NCBI GenBank assembly: GCA_023053685.1
Contig: JALIGW010000016.1
Location: 13,545,473-13,609,472 of the forward strand
Length of the DNA stretch: 64,000 bases
Direction: 5' to 3'
DNA from: Diadophis punctatus similis
Lineage: Eukaryota > Chordata > Lepidosauria > Squamata > Dipsadidae
The translations under genes and the position numbers were made by a program. The stretch's first letter is position 1, and the number at the start of each line of letters is the position of its first letter. Positions 10,941-21,108 of the stretch are shown piece by piece. The notes below the pieces were generated by a model. That model saw only the letters and a program-made list of their open reading frames with translations. It did no database searches and was not told where the DNA came from.

Positions 10941-11180
10941 GAGCCGAGGTGGCGCAGTGGTTAGAGTGCAGCACTGCAAGCTACTTCAGCTGACTGTTAG
11001 CTGCAGTTCGGCGGTTCAAATCTCACCGGCTCAAGGTTGACTCAGCCTTCCATCCTTCCGAGGTGGGTAAAATGAGCACCCAGATTGTTGGGGGCAATAT
11101 GCTGACTCTGTAAACCGCTTAGAGAGGGCTGTAAAGCACTATGAAGCGGTATATAAGTCTAAGTGCTATTGCTATTGCTA
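10941..11180 (+). mobile_element. SINE-1, full length, well preserved
   Basis: GAGCCGAGGTGGCGCAGTGG (box A-like GGCGCAGTGG) and GGTTCAAATCTC (box B) make a tRNA-like pol III head of about 90 bp. The body TTCCGAGGTGGGTAAAATGA and CAGATTGTTGGGGGCAATAT follows, then the tail CCGCTTAGAGAGGGCTG to GCTATTGCTATTGCTA. It is the best template in the window for recognising the other SINE-1 copies. Confidence 0.92.
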
Positions 11181-11266
11181 TAAGATGAGAAAACTCTTGT
11201 TCTAGAACACTCAAAGAATTTATGCCCCATCTCAAGGAAGAGTTCCCACTTGTCTGAGCTTATGCA

Positions 11267-11391
11267 CAGTTTGTCAACCTGGGAAACTTTAAGATTTGTA
11301 CACTTCAACTCCCAGAATCCCATGGCTGGCTGAGGAATTCTGGGAACTGAAGTTCACACATGTTAAACTTGTTAAGACTGGAAAAACACTG
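11267..11391. mobile_element. hAT-E foldback element, 125 bp
   Basis: CAGTTTGTCAACCTGGGAAA and the right end in AAAACACTG flank the mirrored cores TTCAACTCCCAGAATCCC and GAATTCTGGGAACTGAAGTT. The flanks do not show a clear duplication. The foldback layout matches 16216-16333 and 31928-32063. Confidence 0.65.
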
Positions 11392-11487
11392 AGTTAAGGA
11401 AAGACAAGTTGTGTAGGATAAAGATGCAGGTTTGCAGAGCCTGTTTCCAAAGGTTGAAAGCAATCCTAAAAATCAAGAGTTTGAAAA

Positions 11488-11488
<1 letters not shown>

Positions 11489-11520
<32 letters not shown>

Positions 11521-12318
11521 GAGTTGGAAGGGACCTTGGAGGTCTTCTAGTCCAACCCCCTGCTTACGCAGGAAACCCTACACTACTTCAGACAGATGGT
11601 TATCCAACATCTTCTTAAAATTGTCTAGTGTTGGAGCATTCACAACTTCTGGAGGTAAGCTGTTCCACTGATTAATTGTTCTAACTGTCAGGAAATTTCT
11701 CCTTAGTTCTAAGTTGCTTCTCTCCTTGATTAGTTTCCACCCATTGCTTCTTGTTCTACCCTCAGGTGCTTTGGAGAATAGTTTGACTCCCTCTTCTTTG
11801 TGGCCACCCCTGAGATATTGGAACACTGCTATCATGTCACCCCTGGTCCTTCTTTTCATTAAACTAGACATACCCAGTTCCTGCAACCGTTCTTCATATG
11901 TTTTAGCCTCCAGTCCCCTAATCATCTTTGTTGCTCTTCTCTGCACTCTTTCTAGAGTCTCAACATCCTTTTTACATCGTGGCGACCAAAACTGTATGCA
12001 GTATTCCAAGTGTGGCCTTACCAAGGCATTATAAAGTGGTATTAACACTTCGCGTGATCTTGATTCTATCCCTCTGTTAATGCAGCCTAGAACTGTGTTG
12101 GCTTTTTTGGCAGCTGCTGCACACTGCTGGCTCATATTTAAATGGTTGTCCACTAGGACTCCAAGATCCCTCTCACAGTTACTACTGTTGAGCAAGGTAC
12201 CACATATACTGTGCATTTTGTTTTTCTTGCCTAAATGTAGAACCTTACTTTTATCACCATTGAATTTCATTTTGTTTGATAGCGCCCAATGTTCAAGTCT
12301 GTAATTCAATATTTTCAA
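11489..12318 (-). pseudogene. CR1/L3-type LINE with a 246-residue open ORF2 C-terminus
   Basis: The longest clean LINE frame in the window (minus, 11578-12318). It starts in the region after the RT palm (LEHWALSNKMKFNGDKSKVL), passes [38 protein letters not shown] and RRTRGDMIAVFQYLRGG, and ends NHLSEVV at its natural stop. The N-terminal endonuclease and RT catalytic motifs are missing, so it is a 5'-truncated but young copy. The 3' UTR ends in an AAT microsatellite at 11490-11518 instead of AATAG. Confidence 0.9.
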
Positions 12319-13117
12319 GTAATATAGTCAAGTAATTCAATATTTTCTTGCCGCTGTATTTGTATGCCACAAACTCAAAATCTCTTAAAGATAAGTAATT
12401 ATCACAACCCCTCCTCTTTGTAATATTATCCAATAAGGATTCCATAGAAGTTTAATGCTTCCCTCATCCACCATCAAATCCCGATTTCCAATTTTTGACA
12501 CAATTAAGGAACACGGTAAAATACACTCATGATCTTTTCGCTCTGTCTGGGAAAAAAAACAATTATGGCCCGGTTTTATATACAGCCACACTTAGCCATT
12601 TTTTCTCCTTATTAAATTTGGGGTTGAATAGTGCTTCGGTGAGTTACAACCTCCTCCGAGTGAGGCAGGATTTTAGCTTTGTCTGCTAAGGGAGAAGAAA
12701 GTCTGTAATATATGATGTACATTAAAAAAAAGTTCTTTGTATCTTCCCCTAGTGTCCCCATTTGATGCTAGTGTACATGACCACTACCAACAGAGAAGGA
12801 GAAATACCTTGCAGTCCAATTACCAAACAAGGTAACATCTGCAAGCAAACAACCACGCTCAGAGACCACCAAAGAGACCACCATTCAGTCCTGAACTACA
12901 TATACTTTTCCTTCTGTATTTGACATTTGGATTTATGGCAGATCAAACTGTTACTAAAAGCCAAGAGGTTGAAATGGTGCTGATTATGATTTTCAAAATA
13001 TTTGGAGCGTGGTTACAAAACTTAACAAGTAAAATAGAGATTACAATTTGTTCTTGGATACTGTGATTTGGCGTGGAACAGTTCAGCATAAACTCTTAAG
13101 CTGCTAAACTTCCAACT
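12319..13117. other. No gene recognised
   Basis: Contains the short direct repeat AGTAATTCAATATTTTC and related words near 12300-12350. Otherwise I see no known family or exon. Confidence 0.4.
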
Positions 13118-13125
13118 AACTAAAC

Positions 13126-13564
13126 CAGGAGGGGTCAAACTCGATTTCATTGAGGGCCGCATCAGGGTTGAGTTTCACCTCAGGGGGCCGGGGTAGGCAT
13201 GGCCAGCTTGATGTCACTTGTGTCGGGTGCACCTGAGGTGGCCCGAGCACTCTGCCAGTGAAAAAGCCTCCTGAGCTCCGTTTTCAGCTGCGATGGCCTC
13301 CTGCAATCCTCTGCCAGCAAAAATGGAGCTCAGGAGAGCTGCATGCAGCCTTCACAAGCTCCGTTTTTGGCTGCGATGGCCTCCTGCAACCCTCTGCAGC
13401 GAAAAGGAGCTCGGGAAGGCTGTGTGTGGCCCTCATGAGCTTCGTTTTCACTAGCAGAGACACTGTGGGCCAGTCCATCACTGTTTCCAGGGTGGCCCCA
13501 CGGGTCAGATCTAAGCACCCCGCGGGCCAGATCTGGCCCCTGAGCCTTGAGTTTGACACCCCTG
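13126..13564. mobile_element. hAT-A element, complete, 439 bp, perfect 8-bp target duplication
   Basis: CAGGAGGGGTCAAACTCGAT at the left and GAGTTTGACACCCCTG at the right. AACTAAAC occurs at both 13118-13125 and 13565-13572. The interior has imperfect repeats of a unit with CGATGGCCTCCTGCAA and TCTGCCAGCAAAAATGGAGC. It has no transposase, so it is non-autonomous. Confidence 0.93.
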
Positions 13565-13571
13565 AACTAAA

Positions 13572-13632
13572 CAAATAATCAGGATACCTGATCCTAATGC
13601 AGAGCATTAGGATCAGGTATCCTGATCATTTG
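13572..13632. repeat. Near-perfect 61-bp hairpin
   Basis: Two 29-base arms (13572-13600 and 13604-13632) pair with one mismatch around the loop AGA. The left arm centres on AATCAGGATACCTGATCC. It begins inside the target duplication of the preceding hAT-A. It matches no other repeat family seen here. Confidence 0.9.
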
Positions 13633-13765
13633 TTTGTTTGTTTGTTTATACACCATCTTTATTATTTCTACTAATAACTCAAGATGGCAAACTCACACAA
13701 TACTCCTTCCTCCTCCTATTTTTCCCTCAACCATTTTTAGTAGACTTATGTACATGTATATATAA

Positions 13766-13828
13766 ATGTGTGTATGTATGTATGTATGTATGTATGTATG
13801 TATGTATGTATGTATGTATGTATGTATA
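13766..13828. repeat. (TATG)n microsatellite
   Basis: About 14 TATG units beginning after TGTG. The methionine/tyrosine/valine-rich frames over it are artefacts. Confidence 0.95.
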
Positions 13829-13831
13829 TAT

Positions 13832-14192
13832 CAGGGGCCGGTTGCTTGTTCTTCGTGCTACTGGTGTGCTGTGCACGCATTGCCATGTTTTGCTGCCCGC
13901 ACGCGCTATGTGCGCACCCCCGTGCGTGCTATACGCCCGCACGATTTTGCTTCCTGCGCATGTGCAGAAGCAAAAAATTGCCAAAATCTCACGCGCACGC
14001 ACGCTTCCTCACAAGATTTTGCTTCCGTGCATGTGCAGGAAGCAAAATCAGCCCAAAAATCCCCCCCAAAAAAGATAGCACCTCACGACAGACCGGTGAA
14101 GACGGCAACAAAGCTGTCGCACACAAATAGCGCCATCTGCTGGCCGCTACCGTTGCTGTAGAGTCGACCACACCGGTAAGAACCCACCACTG
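13832..14192. mobile_element. hAT-B element, 361 bp, perfect 8-bp target duplication
   Basis: CAGGGGCCGGTTGC to GAACCCACCACTG. GTATATAT is present at 13824-13831 and 14193-14200, so it landed at the edge of the TATG array. The interior has inverted and direct copies of TTTTGCTTCC...GCAGAAGC and CATCTGCTGGCCGCTACC. Confidence 0.88.
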
Positions 14193-14250
14193 GTATATAT
14201 GTATATGTATATGTGTGTGCATAAATACATAACATTCACAGGTACTGAGA

Positions 14251-14251
14251 T

Positions 14252-14279
<28 letters not shown>
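14251..14279. repeat. (CA)n microsatellite
   Basis: A run of about 14 CA units. Confidence 0.95.
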
Positions 14280-14283
<4 letters not shown>

Positions 14284-14388
14284 GAGGTTATAAGTGGCAT
14301 GCATCATCATCTGGCATTCCACATCTACCAAATATAACTCAACTAGCAACCTATTGCAAAGTATTTCACTTAACTAAAGGCGATGGGT

Positions 14389-14440
14389 GAGTCAGTTTGG
14401 TGTAGTGATAAAGGCACCAAGCTAGATGGTAAATTTAGTT
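14389..14440 (+). mobile_element. SINE-2 5' fragment
   Basis: GTCAGTTTGGTGTAGTGATA followed by AAGGCACCAAGC matches the tRNA-like head of the SINE-2 copy at 27569-27800. The remainder is not recognisable. Confidence 0.5.
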
Positions 14441-14770
14441 CTTTGTAGTTCTGTTCTGCTAGAACAGCTGAAAATAATTGCAGTCCACTGGATGCACAAT
14501 TTTCCTTCCTGTGGTGCAAAAATGCTCAGTGTTAAAAGTTTAGAATTTCTTTCCCTTGTTTGTGGGGGGAAGTGAATGTAGAAAGAATGGTTAGTGTACT
14601 GTTCAAATTACTCTGATGGCTGCATTTAAACTTCAATACCTTGAAAAGCCCCCGAGTCTATGTGAACAATGGAAATAATTTTGGCCTTCCGTCTTCACAC
14701 ACATTTTCCTTTCAGATCAATTGTGGCCAGTCTTCTAACCCTTAAGCTCTGCATGGATCACAGGAAGTTA
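14441..14770. other. No gene recognised
   Basis: No family or exon recognised. Confidence 0.4.
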
Positions 14771-14974
14771 TACAGGTAGTCCTCAACTTATGACCAAAAT
14801 TGAGCCCAAAATTGTTGTTGTTAAGTGAGGCAGTTATTAAGTGAATTTTGCCCCATTCATGGCATTTCTTGCCACAGTTGTTAAGTGAATCTCTTCAGTT
14901 GTTAGATTAGTAACATGGTTATTAAGTGAATCTGGCTCCCCCATTGACTTTGCTCATCAGAAAGTCACAAAAGG

Positions 14975-15785
14975 ACCCAGATTGTTGGGGGCAATATGCT
15001 GGCTCTGTAAACCGCTTAGAGAGGGCTGTAAAGCACTGTGAAGCGGTATATACCGTATTTTTCGGAGTATAAGATGCACCGGAGTATAAGACACACCTAG
15101 AATTTAGAGGAGGAAAACAAGGAAGAAAGTATTCTGAACCAAATGGTGTAGTAATATATTATTTAATAAAATACCAGTGTAGCAGAATACTTTTTACAAC
15201 CATGTATACTTTTTACAACCATGTACACTTTTTACAAACTTCAAACTTGACAGCTTTAAGACTTGTGGACTTCAACTCCCAGAATTCCTCCTCCAGTCAT
15301 GCTAACTCAGGAACGGGAGTTGAAGTCCACAAGTCTTAAACTTGCCAAGTTTGAAGACCCTTGCACCCCTAACCCCTAACCCAGGGGTCTTCAAACTTGA
15401 CAGCTTTAAGACTAGTGGACTTCAACTCCCAGAATTCCTCCTCCAGTCATGCTAGATGGGGTAATTAGAAGGCAAAAACACCCCAATTTTTGCAAAAAAA
15501 ACCGCCCTGTTTTAGCTCGGTTTTTTTTTTGCAAAAACAGGGCATGCAGAGGGTTTAGGAAGCCTGCAGAGCACTTCTGGGAGGTGGGGGGAGGCAAAAA
15601 CGCCCCTGTTTTTGCAAAAAATGGCCCGTTTTTCGCAAAAATGGTATGCAGGGGGGCGGTGCTTCAGGAGCCCAAAAATTTCTGTATTCAGTGTATAAAA
15701 CACACTGACATTTCCACCCTCTTTTTGGGGGCAAAAAGGTGCATCTTATACTCCGAAAAATAAGGTAAGTCTAAGTGCTATTGCT
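14975..15785 (+). mobile_element. SINE-1 3' fragment split by Mar-1
   Basis: Only the 3' half of SINE-1 is present: ACCCAGATTGTTGGGGGCAA to GAAGCGGTATA (14975-15052), then AAGTCTAAGTGCTATTGCT (15766-15785). The cut is at a TA inside GGTATATAAG. AAAAGG flanks both sides, so this was a 5'-truncated insertion. Confidence 0.8.
15053..15765. mobile_element. Mar-1 MITE, 713 bp, inside a SINE, with foldback inserts
   Basis: CCGTATTTTTCGGAGTATAA to TTATACTCCGAAAAATAAGG with TA on each side. It is longer than other Mar-1 copies because it contains two hAT-E-like pieces (15238-15363 and 15382-15455), both with TGGACTTCAACTCCCAGAAT. A short CCCCTAACCCCTAACCC run lies between them. Confidence 0.82.
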
Positions 15786-16166
15786 AAAAGGTGTTCACAT
15801 GACCCCAGGACATCATAAGTATGAGTCAGTTGCTGAATGTTGATCATGTGACCATGGGGATGCTGCAATGGTCATAAGTGTGAAAAATGGTTGTAAGTCA
15901 CTTGTTTCAGTGCACTAATGGGGACAGCAGACCTCTATCAGTAACGGCTCAACTAAGTGGTTGATTTCATTTCTTGCTCTGTCCGTCTCAGCGGCTGGGC
16001 TGGCAAGCTGGAATTGGTTAACCTGCTGTGCATCTTTATTGCAGCAAATAAACAGCAATGAAAACAAAGCAGACAGAAAGAGGAGTTTGATCGGATGTTA
16101 TTATTCCATGCATTCACCGGTCTCCTTTCTTTTTTTTCTTCCACTACTGTTGCTCTTGAGGGCTAG

Positions 16167-16178
16167 AAAAATACGGTA
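16167..16178. mobile_element. Mar-1 terminal remnant
   Basis: GAAAAATACGGTA is identical to a Mar-1 right end with its TA. No partner end is visible, so it may be a solo end or chance. Confidence 0.3.
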
Positions 16179-16215
16179 GGACATTTCAAAGATTGTTTGA
16201 ATCATGCAGCTAAGC

Positions 16216-16333
16216 CAGCGTTTCTTAACCTCAGCAGCTCCGAAATGTGTGGACTTCAGATCCTAGAACTCCCCAGCCAATTTGAAAAGTTGAGGTCCAC
16301 ATGTCTCAAAGTTGCCAAAGTTGTGAAATACTG
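16216..16333. mobile_element. hAT-E foldback, 118 bp, perfect 8-bp target duplication
   Basis: CAGCGTTTCTTAACCTCAGC to GTTGTGAAATACTG. AGCTAAGC is duplicated at 16208-16215 and 16334-16341. The next hAT begins eight bases further on. Confidence 0.82.
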
Positions 16334-16349
16334 AGCTAAGCACTTAGTG

Positions 16350-16875
16350 CAGGGGCGGGTTCCTAATTTTTTTTACTACCACTCTATGGGCGTGGCTTAT
16401 TTTGTGGGTGTGGCTTGCCAGCCATGTGACCAGATGGGCGTGGCTTCTTGGACTGCTGAAGGGAGGGGAACTGAGATAGGTCCTGCCGCCCATTCCCCCT
16501 CCCCTCAGCAGCTTGAGAAGCCTCAAACATGCGAAAATGCCTAGGATCATCACCGCGCGTTCGTGGCTTCTCGGACTGCTGAAGGGAGGGGAACTGAGAT
16601 AGGTCCTGCCGCCCCTTCTTTCAGCGTCTCACGTGCTCCCTCAGCCATCCGCCCCTGCTTGGACTCACTGTGGGGTAGGAAGGCAGCGCATGCGCAGTGC
16701 CGGAAGCTCAGCTTCTGGGCATGCGCAGAAGAATTTTTTTTAAAAAATGTAAAAAACAATTTTTTTTAATGGCAGCGCCCAGGTACCGGCAACCAACCGC
16801 ACCAGTACTGTGACGTCACCAGCGGGCCGCTACCGGTGCTATAGAGTGGACCGCACTGGTAGGAACCCACCACTG
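16350..16875. mobile_element. hAT-B long subtype, 526 bp, 8-bp target duplication
   Basis: CAGGGGCGGGTTCCTAATTT to GGAACCCACCACTG. The flanks ACTTAGTG (16342-16349) and ACTTGGTG (16876-16883) agree at 7 of 8. It contains GGGCGTGGC repeats, a tandem duplication of a unit with GGACTGCTGAAGGGAGGGGA, and GCGCATGCGCAG. Non-autonomous. Confidence 0.88.
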
Positions 16876-16883
16876 ACTTGGTG

Positions 16884-17434
16884 GTCTCTGGGGGTAACAT
16901 GGGGATAATAAGCTAGGAAAGGTTTCTCCCACCCATGAAAAACTTGACTAAAAATAAGAAATTACATGAACTTCAACAGGACATGAATAAAAACACTGTG
17001 ATGGGTAAAAATGTTTTAGTTTACATATTTGTGCCCTGAACACTTTACTTCTACTGTAGAGTGCAATGGGAAAAATTCAAGGTGATTCTGATTTATTCCA
17101 GAAACAGTAAAAGAATCTAAAGATTAGCTAGTTTTTAAACACACAACCTTTCAAGGCTTATAGTCTCCTAAAACCATAAACATTGAAGCCATAATAAATT
17201 TAAAGATGACACAAGATACTTCATTATTGATCCCAGCCTGTGTCTGATTTATTTTAGTGAACGGGGCTTCCAACTATTGCTAGCTAATCACAATGATGCA
17301 GAAATTAAATATTGCCTGTTTTTTTTAAAGAGGATTAGATATTTTACTTTGCGTTTTATGCTACTCAACTTTTGCCCGACCTTGATTCGGGGTGATGCAA
17401 TGCAAGTTGCAGCGTTAAACTTGTTCCTCAGGTG
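16884..17434. other. No gene recognised
   Basis: AT-rich, apparently unique. I see no exon or repeat family. Confidence 0.4.
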
Positions 17435-17435
17435 A

Positions 17436-17532
17436 GTGCAGAGGAAAACAGTGCAGAGAAGAGCAACAAGAATGAGTAGGGGAGCTGGTGGCTATGAAGA
17501 ATGGTTACAGGAATTAGGTATGTCTAGTCTTG
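17436..17532 (+). pseudogene. CR1 LINE internal fragment
   Basis: Encodes VQRRATRMSRGAGGYEEWLQ, then ELGMSSL, the conserved CR1 C-terminal segment. Only about 97 bp remain, with no 3' UTR. Confidence 0.75.
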
Positions 17533-17817
17533 TGCTGCCCCCGCTCACTCACACACAAGCACAACTGTGGTTTAGTGAGTTTATTAATATTCCCCAGCAA
17601 TTCCCTTCACCAAGACCCAGAACTGTCCCAATTAAGTCCAGCCACGAGCAGACCAAGGTTAGTCCACAGAGCAATGGCCCAATAGTCCACAAAGCACTTG
17701 AATTAATTAATTAACTCTGGATGGTCAGGAAAACAAACAGATAGAACATCAAACTTATCAACACCGAGTTGTCATCTGAGGCACCAACGACCAGGCTCAA
17801 TTAATCCAATTTTGGAC

Positions 17818-17990
17818 ACATGGTGTTTCTTTCCGGAGAAGTTGATAATGCTGGGAAAGATGGAAGGAAGGAGAAGAAAAGGACAACCAGCAACAGTGAA
17901 GATGGATGCACCTTTGGAAGACCTGAAAGATCAGGTTAGGGACAGATTATCATGGAGAAAATCTATGTAGTCCCCAAGAGTCAATACGCT
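17818..17990 (+). pseudogene. RTE-type LINE fragment
   Basis: AATGCTGGGAAAGATGGAAG and AGAAGAAAAGGACAACC correspond to the LMLGKxEGxRRRGRQ segment of Bov-B/RTE, followed by TCATGGAGAAAATCTATG. The copy at 56344-56510 shares this arrangement. Frameshifted. Confidence 0.6.
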
Positions 17991-18016
17991 GCCAACTCTA
18001 TGGTACATGATGACCT

Positions 18017-18056
18017 TGGACTAGTAATTCTCTCTCAGCCTAACTCACCTCACAGG
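18017..18056 (+). mobile_element. SINE-2-like internal fragment
   Basis: TCTCTCTCAGCCTAACTCAC then CTCACAGG is the middle of SINE-2. A hAT-B interrupts it here. Confidence 0.55.
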
Positions 18057-18064
18057 ATTAAGGA

Positions 18065-18433
18065 CAGGGGTGGGTTCCTACCGGTGCGGTCCAGTGCGCA
18101 GCTCCGGTAGGGACCCGCCGATTATGCAATTTGCACGCAACTGCTCCAGTGCCATCTTCACCGGACAGTCGCACACGTCGCCATCTTTTCAAAAGAATTT
18201 TTTGGCTTTTTGGCTTCTGCACATGTGCGGAAGCAAAATCTCGCCGAAATTTCACGAGGGGACGTGCGCGCGCGAGAGATTTCAGCGAGATTTTGCTTCC
18301 GCGCATGCGCAGAAGCAAAATCTCACTGAAATTGCGCGAGGGGGGGGCATGCGCATAGCGAGTACGCGTGCACACAAAATGTGGAGATGCAAGTGCAGCG
18401 CACCAGTATCAGTAAGTAAGCAACCCACCCCTG
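18065..18433. mobile_element. hAT-B element, 369 bp, perfect 8-bp target duplication
   Basis: CAGGGGTGGGTTCCTACCGG to CAACCCACCCCTG. ATTAAGGA at 18057-18064 and 18434-18441. The interior contains CGCGCATGCGCA (18300-18311) and mirrored GCAAAATCTC blocks. Confidence 0.9.
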
Positions 18434-18441
18434 ATTAAGGA

Positions 18442-18735
18442 GCATGGTAGCTCACATAGTTAGAATGCTGGGTTGACAACCCATGTGGTGGGGTGAGCTC
18501 CCTGCCAAGGACATGAAAGGAGCCCCCAACTGGGCAACATCCCCCCCCCAGCAATGGTGATGTCATTAACTAATCCTTTCAACTTGGAAGTGCCTGGGTA
18601 CTTCTGAGACCAGTGTGATGCAACCTCACAAGGTTGTTGCTGTGGGGAAAAGAGGAAGAGGAAGGTCTGTTGGATATGTTTGCCATCCTATTAGTAACTA
18701 TAATAATAAAAGTGGGATATAAATAAATAATGCTA
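18442..18735 (+). mobile_element. Degenerate tRNA-SINE (composite)
   Basis: A tRNA-like start (GGTAGCTCACATAGTTAGAA) is followed by Sauria-like GGGGTGAGCTCCCTGCC and later by a SINE-2-like 3' part (CCTCACAAGGTTGTTGCTGT, ending GGGATATAAATAAATAA). It may be two decayed SINEs. Confidence 0.45.
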
Positions 18736-18756
18736 CTTTTTGAATTTGTCCCATAA

Positions 18757-18830
18757 AACTCTTGCTGGCTGAGGAATTCTAGGAGTTGAAGTCCACACTT
18801 CTTAAAGTTGCCAAAATTGAGAGATCCTGC
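18757..18830. mobile_element. hAT-E half element
   Basis: GAATTCTAGGAGTTGAAGTC and CCACACTTCTTAAAGTTGCC match one arm of hAT-E. The other arm is missing. Confidence 0.5.
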
Positions 18831-19854
18831 TGCCAATTGCGGTCAGCAAAAATATAGTTTTCTTAGGAATGATACTGCTAGCTCGCTAGTTCTAAACTTC
18901 TAAAAGCTCCTTAGTCTAACCCACAAACCTTGAAATTCACTGGTAGCTTCTTATCTAAGTCTGATTGGCTCCTTGTCTGACGTTGCTCACTGTTTTCAAG
19001 ATCAATGCAAGTTCAGCAAGGTGCTACTACCTATTGTGACATACTTTCGGGTAACTCTAGAGAAAATGAAAGAGCTCTGTCTTCTCGTTTCCCTTTTAAC
19101 AGCCTTATATTTTCACAAGCCTTGCATCAGTCCCGCCTATATAGAGATAAAAGATTCAATTTTGCTTAATCCCTATTTTGCTGATAATCGCCTTCCGATC
19201 AGACCACCCGATAAGAGTTAAGGTTTGCCAAATTTGTGAAATTCCAAAGCCTCATTTGCAATGAGCTTTGGGATGATAACCTATGAATAAATAAACCACT
19301 GCTAGGGCTGAGATTGGATTACTCTTTAGTGCAATTTCCTGCAATTTTGAAATCAGCTTTTTGCAAAAGTCACCGGACAGCTCACAGTGGCGTACCACTT
19401 CAGAGCCTAGCAGATAAATCAACATAAATGCTATCATCGTTTATTTTAATAGCCACTTTATCTAGGAGGGTTTTGATTATGAACAGGCTAAGTTGCAGCA
19501 TCCAACAAAATGAAGGACAGTGAGGGAAAAAGGAGGTAGTAAAAATATTTCTTTTTAAAATATGTGTATAGTCAACATTTCCCAAACCATATTTAACCTC
19601 AAAGCACTTCATTTTTGCCTAGAAGGTCTTATGTATAGGGACACATACTAACTATTGGAATTTTACTGAAACACTTATTATATTTGCAGAAATGGAGAGA
19701 GAGGCCTTGCTTATTTCAAGCACCCAGGACAACTGTAGTCTAAACCTGCACTTACTACTATTAGTATTGTAGAAAGTTAGCACCCACCCCTCTCCTAGAA
19801 GAATGAAATATCTTGAAAAATATTTTTTTTAAAGGCAGAATGTTATATTTTCCC
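18831..19854. other. No gene recognised; about 1 kb of apparently unique DNA
   Basis: No repeat family, exon or RNA gene recognised on either strand. Confidence 0.4.
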
Positions 19855-20341
19855 TAAAGGAGAAACATGTTTTTAAAGACAGAAAGCAGCCCCCAACTCT
19901 TTCTTAATAGTCCCAGCAGGACTGGGCCAAGACAAAAGACCTTCAGCTCCAGGGTGATGGGATTAAGACATGACCCTCCAGGACATAATAGGATTAACTA
20001 GCAGCAGGGCTCACTGCATTACAAAAACACCTGGGGACATTGCATCACTCAGCAAGCTTCAACCAAACTTGGCTCAAACAAAAATGACCCCTACATGACC
20101 CCATGGAAGTTTGACAGCAGCCAATAGAATACATGTTCTTGCACAGTAACAGGAAGTTCAAGTGCAAAGCCCAAGAGAAGGTATAAAACCCCCTCACTCT
20201 CAACTCCATGTGGTCAGCTGCCCAGAACCACCTATGTGCTTCTGCTTCATCATTAAACCATCTTTCCAATCGGCCTCCGTTTTGTCTCCAGTGCCTTTCT
20301 CCCGGCTTGGAACTGAACCAGATGGATATTTCTTCCAACAG
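19855..20341 (+). promoter_or_regulatory. Putative LTR-like pol II promoter block
   Basis: AGCCAATAGAA at about 20119-20129 (CCAAT box) lies some 60 bp before GGTATAAAACC at 20179-20189 (TATA box). ATTAAA at about 20253 (poly-A signal) follows, and the block ends TTCTTCCAACA. The order CCAAT, TATA, poly-A signal, terminal CA is that of an LTR U3-R-U5. I could not find the 5' boundary or a target duplication, so a plain promoter is also possible. Confidence 0.4.
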
Positions 20342-20716
20342 TACAATTACAAAAGCATGTATTTTTTAATTGTTAAGAATATTTGACATCTCGTGCATCG
20401 TGTAAATAGCTCGCCAGTAATAACTTGATTCTCCCCAAATAGCACAATGGAGTCAGGCACAGGAAGAAAGTTTCCAGAGGCTTCTTGGAATCCTAAAGTT
20501 AGCAGAAAAAGATTTAAGCAGGATAGAACAGACAAAGCATTGAAAAAGTATTGGGCATCCTCAAAGACTATAAATATGGATGCACTGTTGGGGAAGAATT
20601 AAGGGGTTGCAAGGAGAAAGGACAGACCAGAAGAATGGTAATCTCAAAAAAAGAATCTGGAATGTTAACACCTGATATGCAAACAAATATTAAAGTGGAA
20701 CTGCCCCTTTTCAATG
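20342..20716. other. No gene recognised
   Basis: No known family seen. Confidence 0.4.
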
Positions 20717-20724
20717 GTCTAGGA

Positions 20725-20859
20725 CAGGGGTAGGCAAAGTTGGCTCTTCCATGACTCATGGACTTCAACTCCCAGAATTCCTAAGCTAGCATGATTGGCT
20801 CAGAAATTCTGGGAGTTGAAGTCCATGAGTCATAGAAGAGCCAACTTTGCCTACCCCTG
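20725..20859. mobile_element. hAT-F foldback, 135 bp, perfect 8-bp target duplication
   Basis: CAGGGGTAGGCAAAGTTGGC to GCCAACTTTGCCTACCCCTG. The inverted arms of about 50 bp cover almost the whole element and share the TTCAACTCCCAGAATTC core with hAT-E. GTCTAGGA is at 20717-20724 and 20860-20867. Strong hairpin potential. Confidence 0.9.
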
Positions 20860-20870
20860 GTCTAGGACAA

Positions 20871-21108
20871 TAGCAATAGCAATAGCAATAGCACTTAGAC
20901 TTATATACCGCTTCATAGTGCTTTACAGCCCTCTCTAAGCGGTTTACAGAGTTCAACATATTGCCCCCAACAATCTGGGTCCTCATTTTACCCACCTCGG
21001 AAGGATGGAAGGCTGAGTCAACCTTGAGCCGGTGAGATTTGAACAGCTGAACTGCTGAACTAGCAGTAGCCTGCAGTGCTGCATTTAACCACTGCACCAA
21101 CTCGGCTC
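20871..21108 (-). mobile_element. SINE-1, full length
   Basis: In minus reading it runs from GAGCCGAGTTGGTGCAGTGG through GGTTGACTCAGCCTTCC to a tail with four GCTATT units. It starts three bases after the hAT-F target duplication. Confidence 0.88.

Larger units (their letters stand above)
14773..15925. mobile_element. Tig-1 MITE interrupted by a SINE that is itself interrupted
   Basis: Left end CAGGTAGTCCTCAACTTATG after TA. Internal words GTTGTTAAGTGA are repeated, as in all Tig-1 copies. The element is split after GTCACAAAAGG (14974) by a SINE-1 piece and resumes at 15786 with AAAAGGTGTTCACATGACC, giving a short AAAAGG duplication. The right terminus is lost near 15925. The TIR and TA target suggest a Tigger/pogo-like origin. 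Confidence 0.75.

Noticed and set aside
10941..11030. Possible tRNA gene
   Set aside because: The tRNA-like boxes belong to the SINE-1 head; there is no complete cloverleaf, and the SINE body follows directly.
15363..15383. Second telomere-like repeat
   Set aside because: Only three imperfect CCCCTAA-type units between two foldback pieces; too short to interpret.
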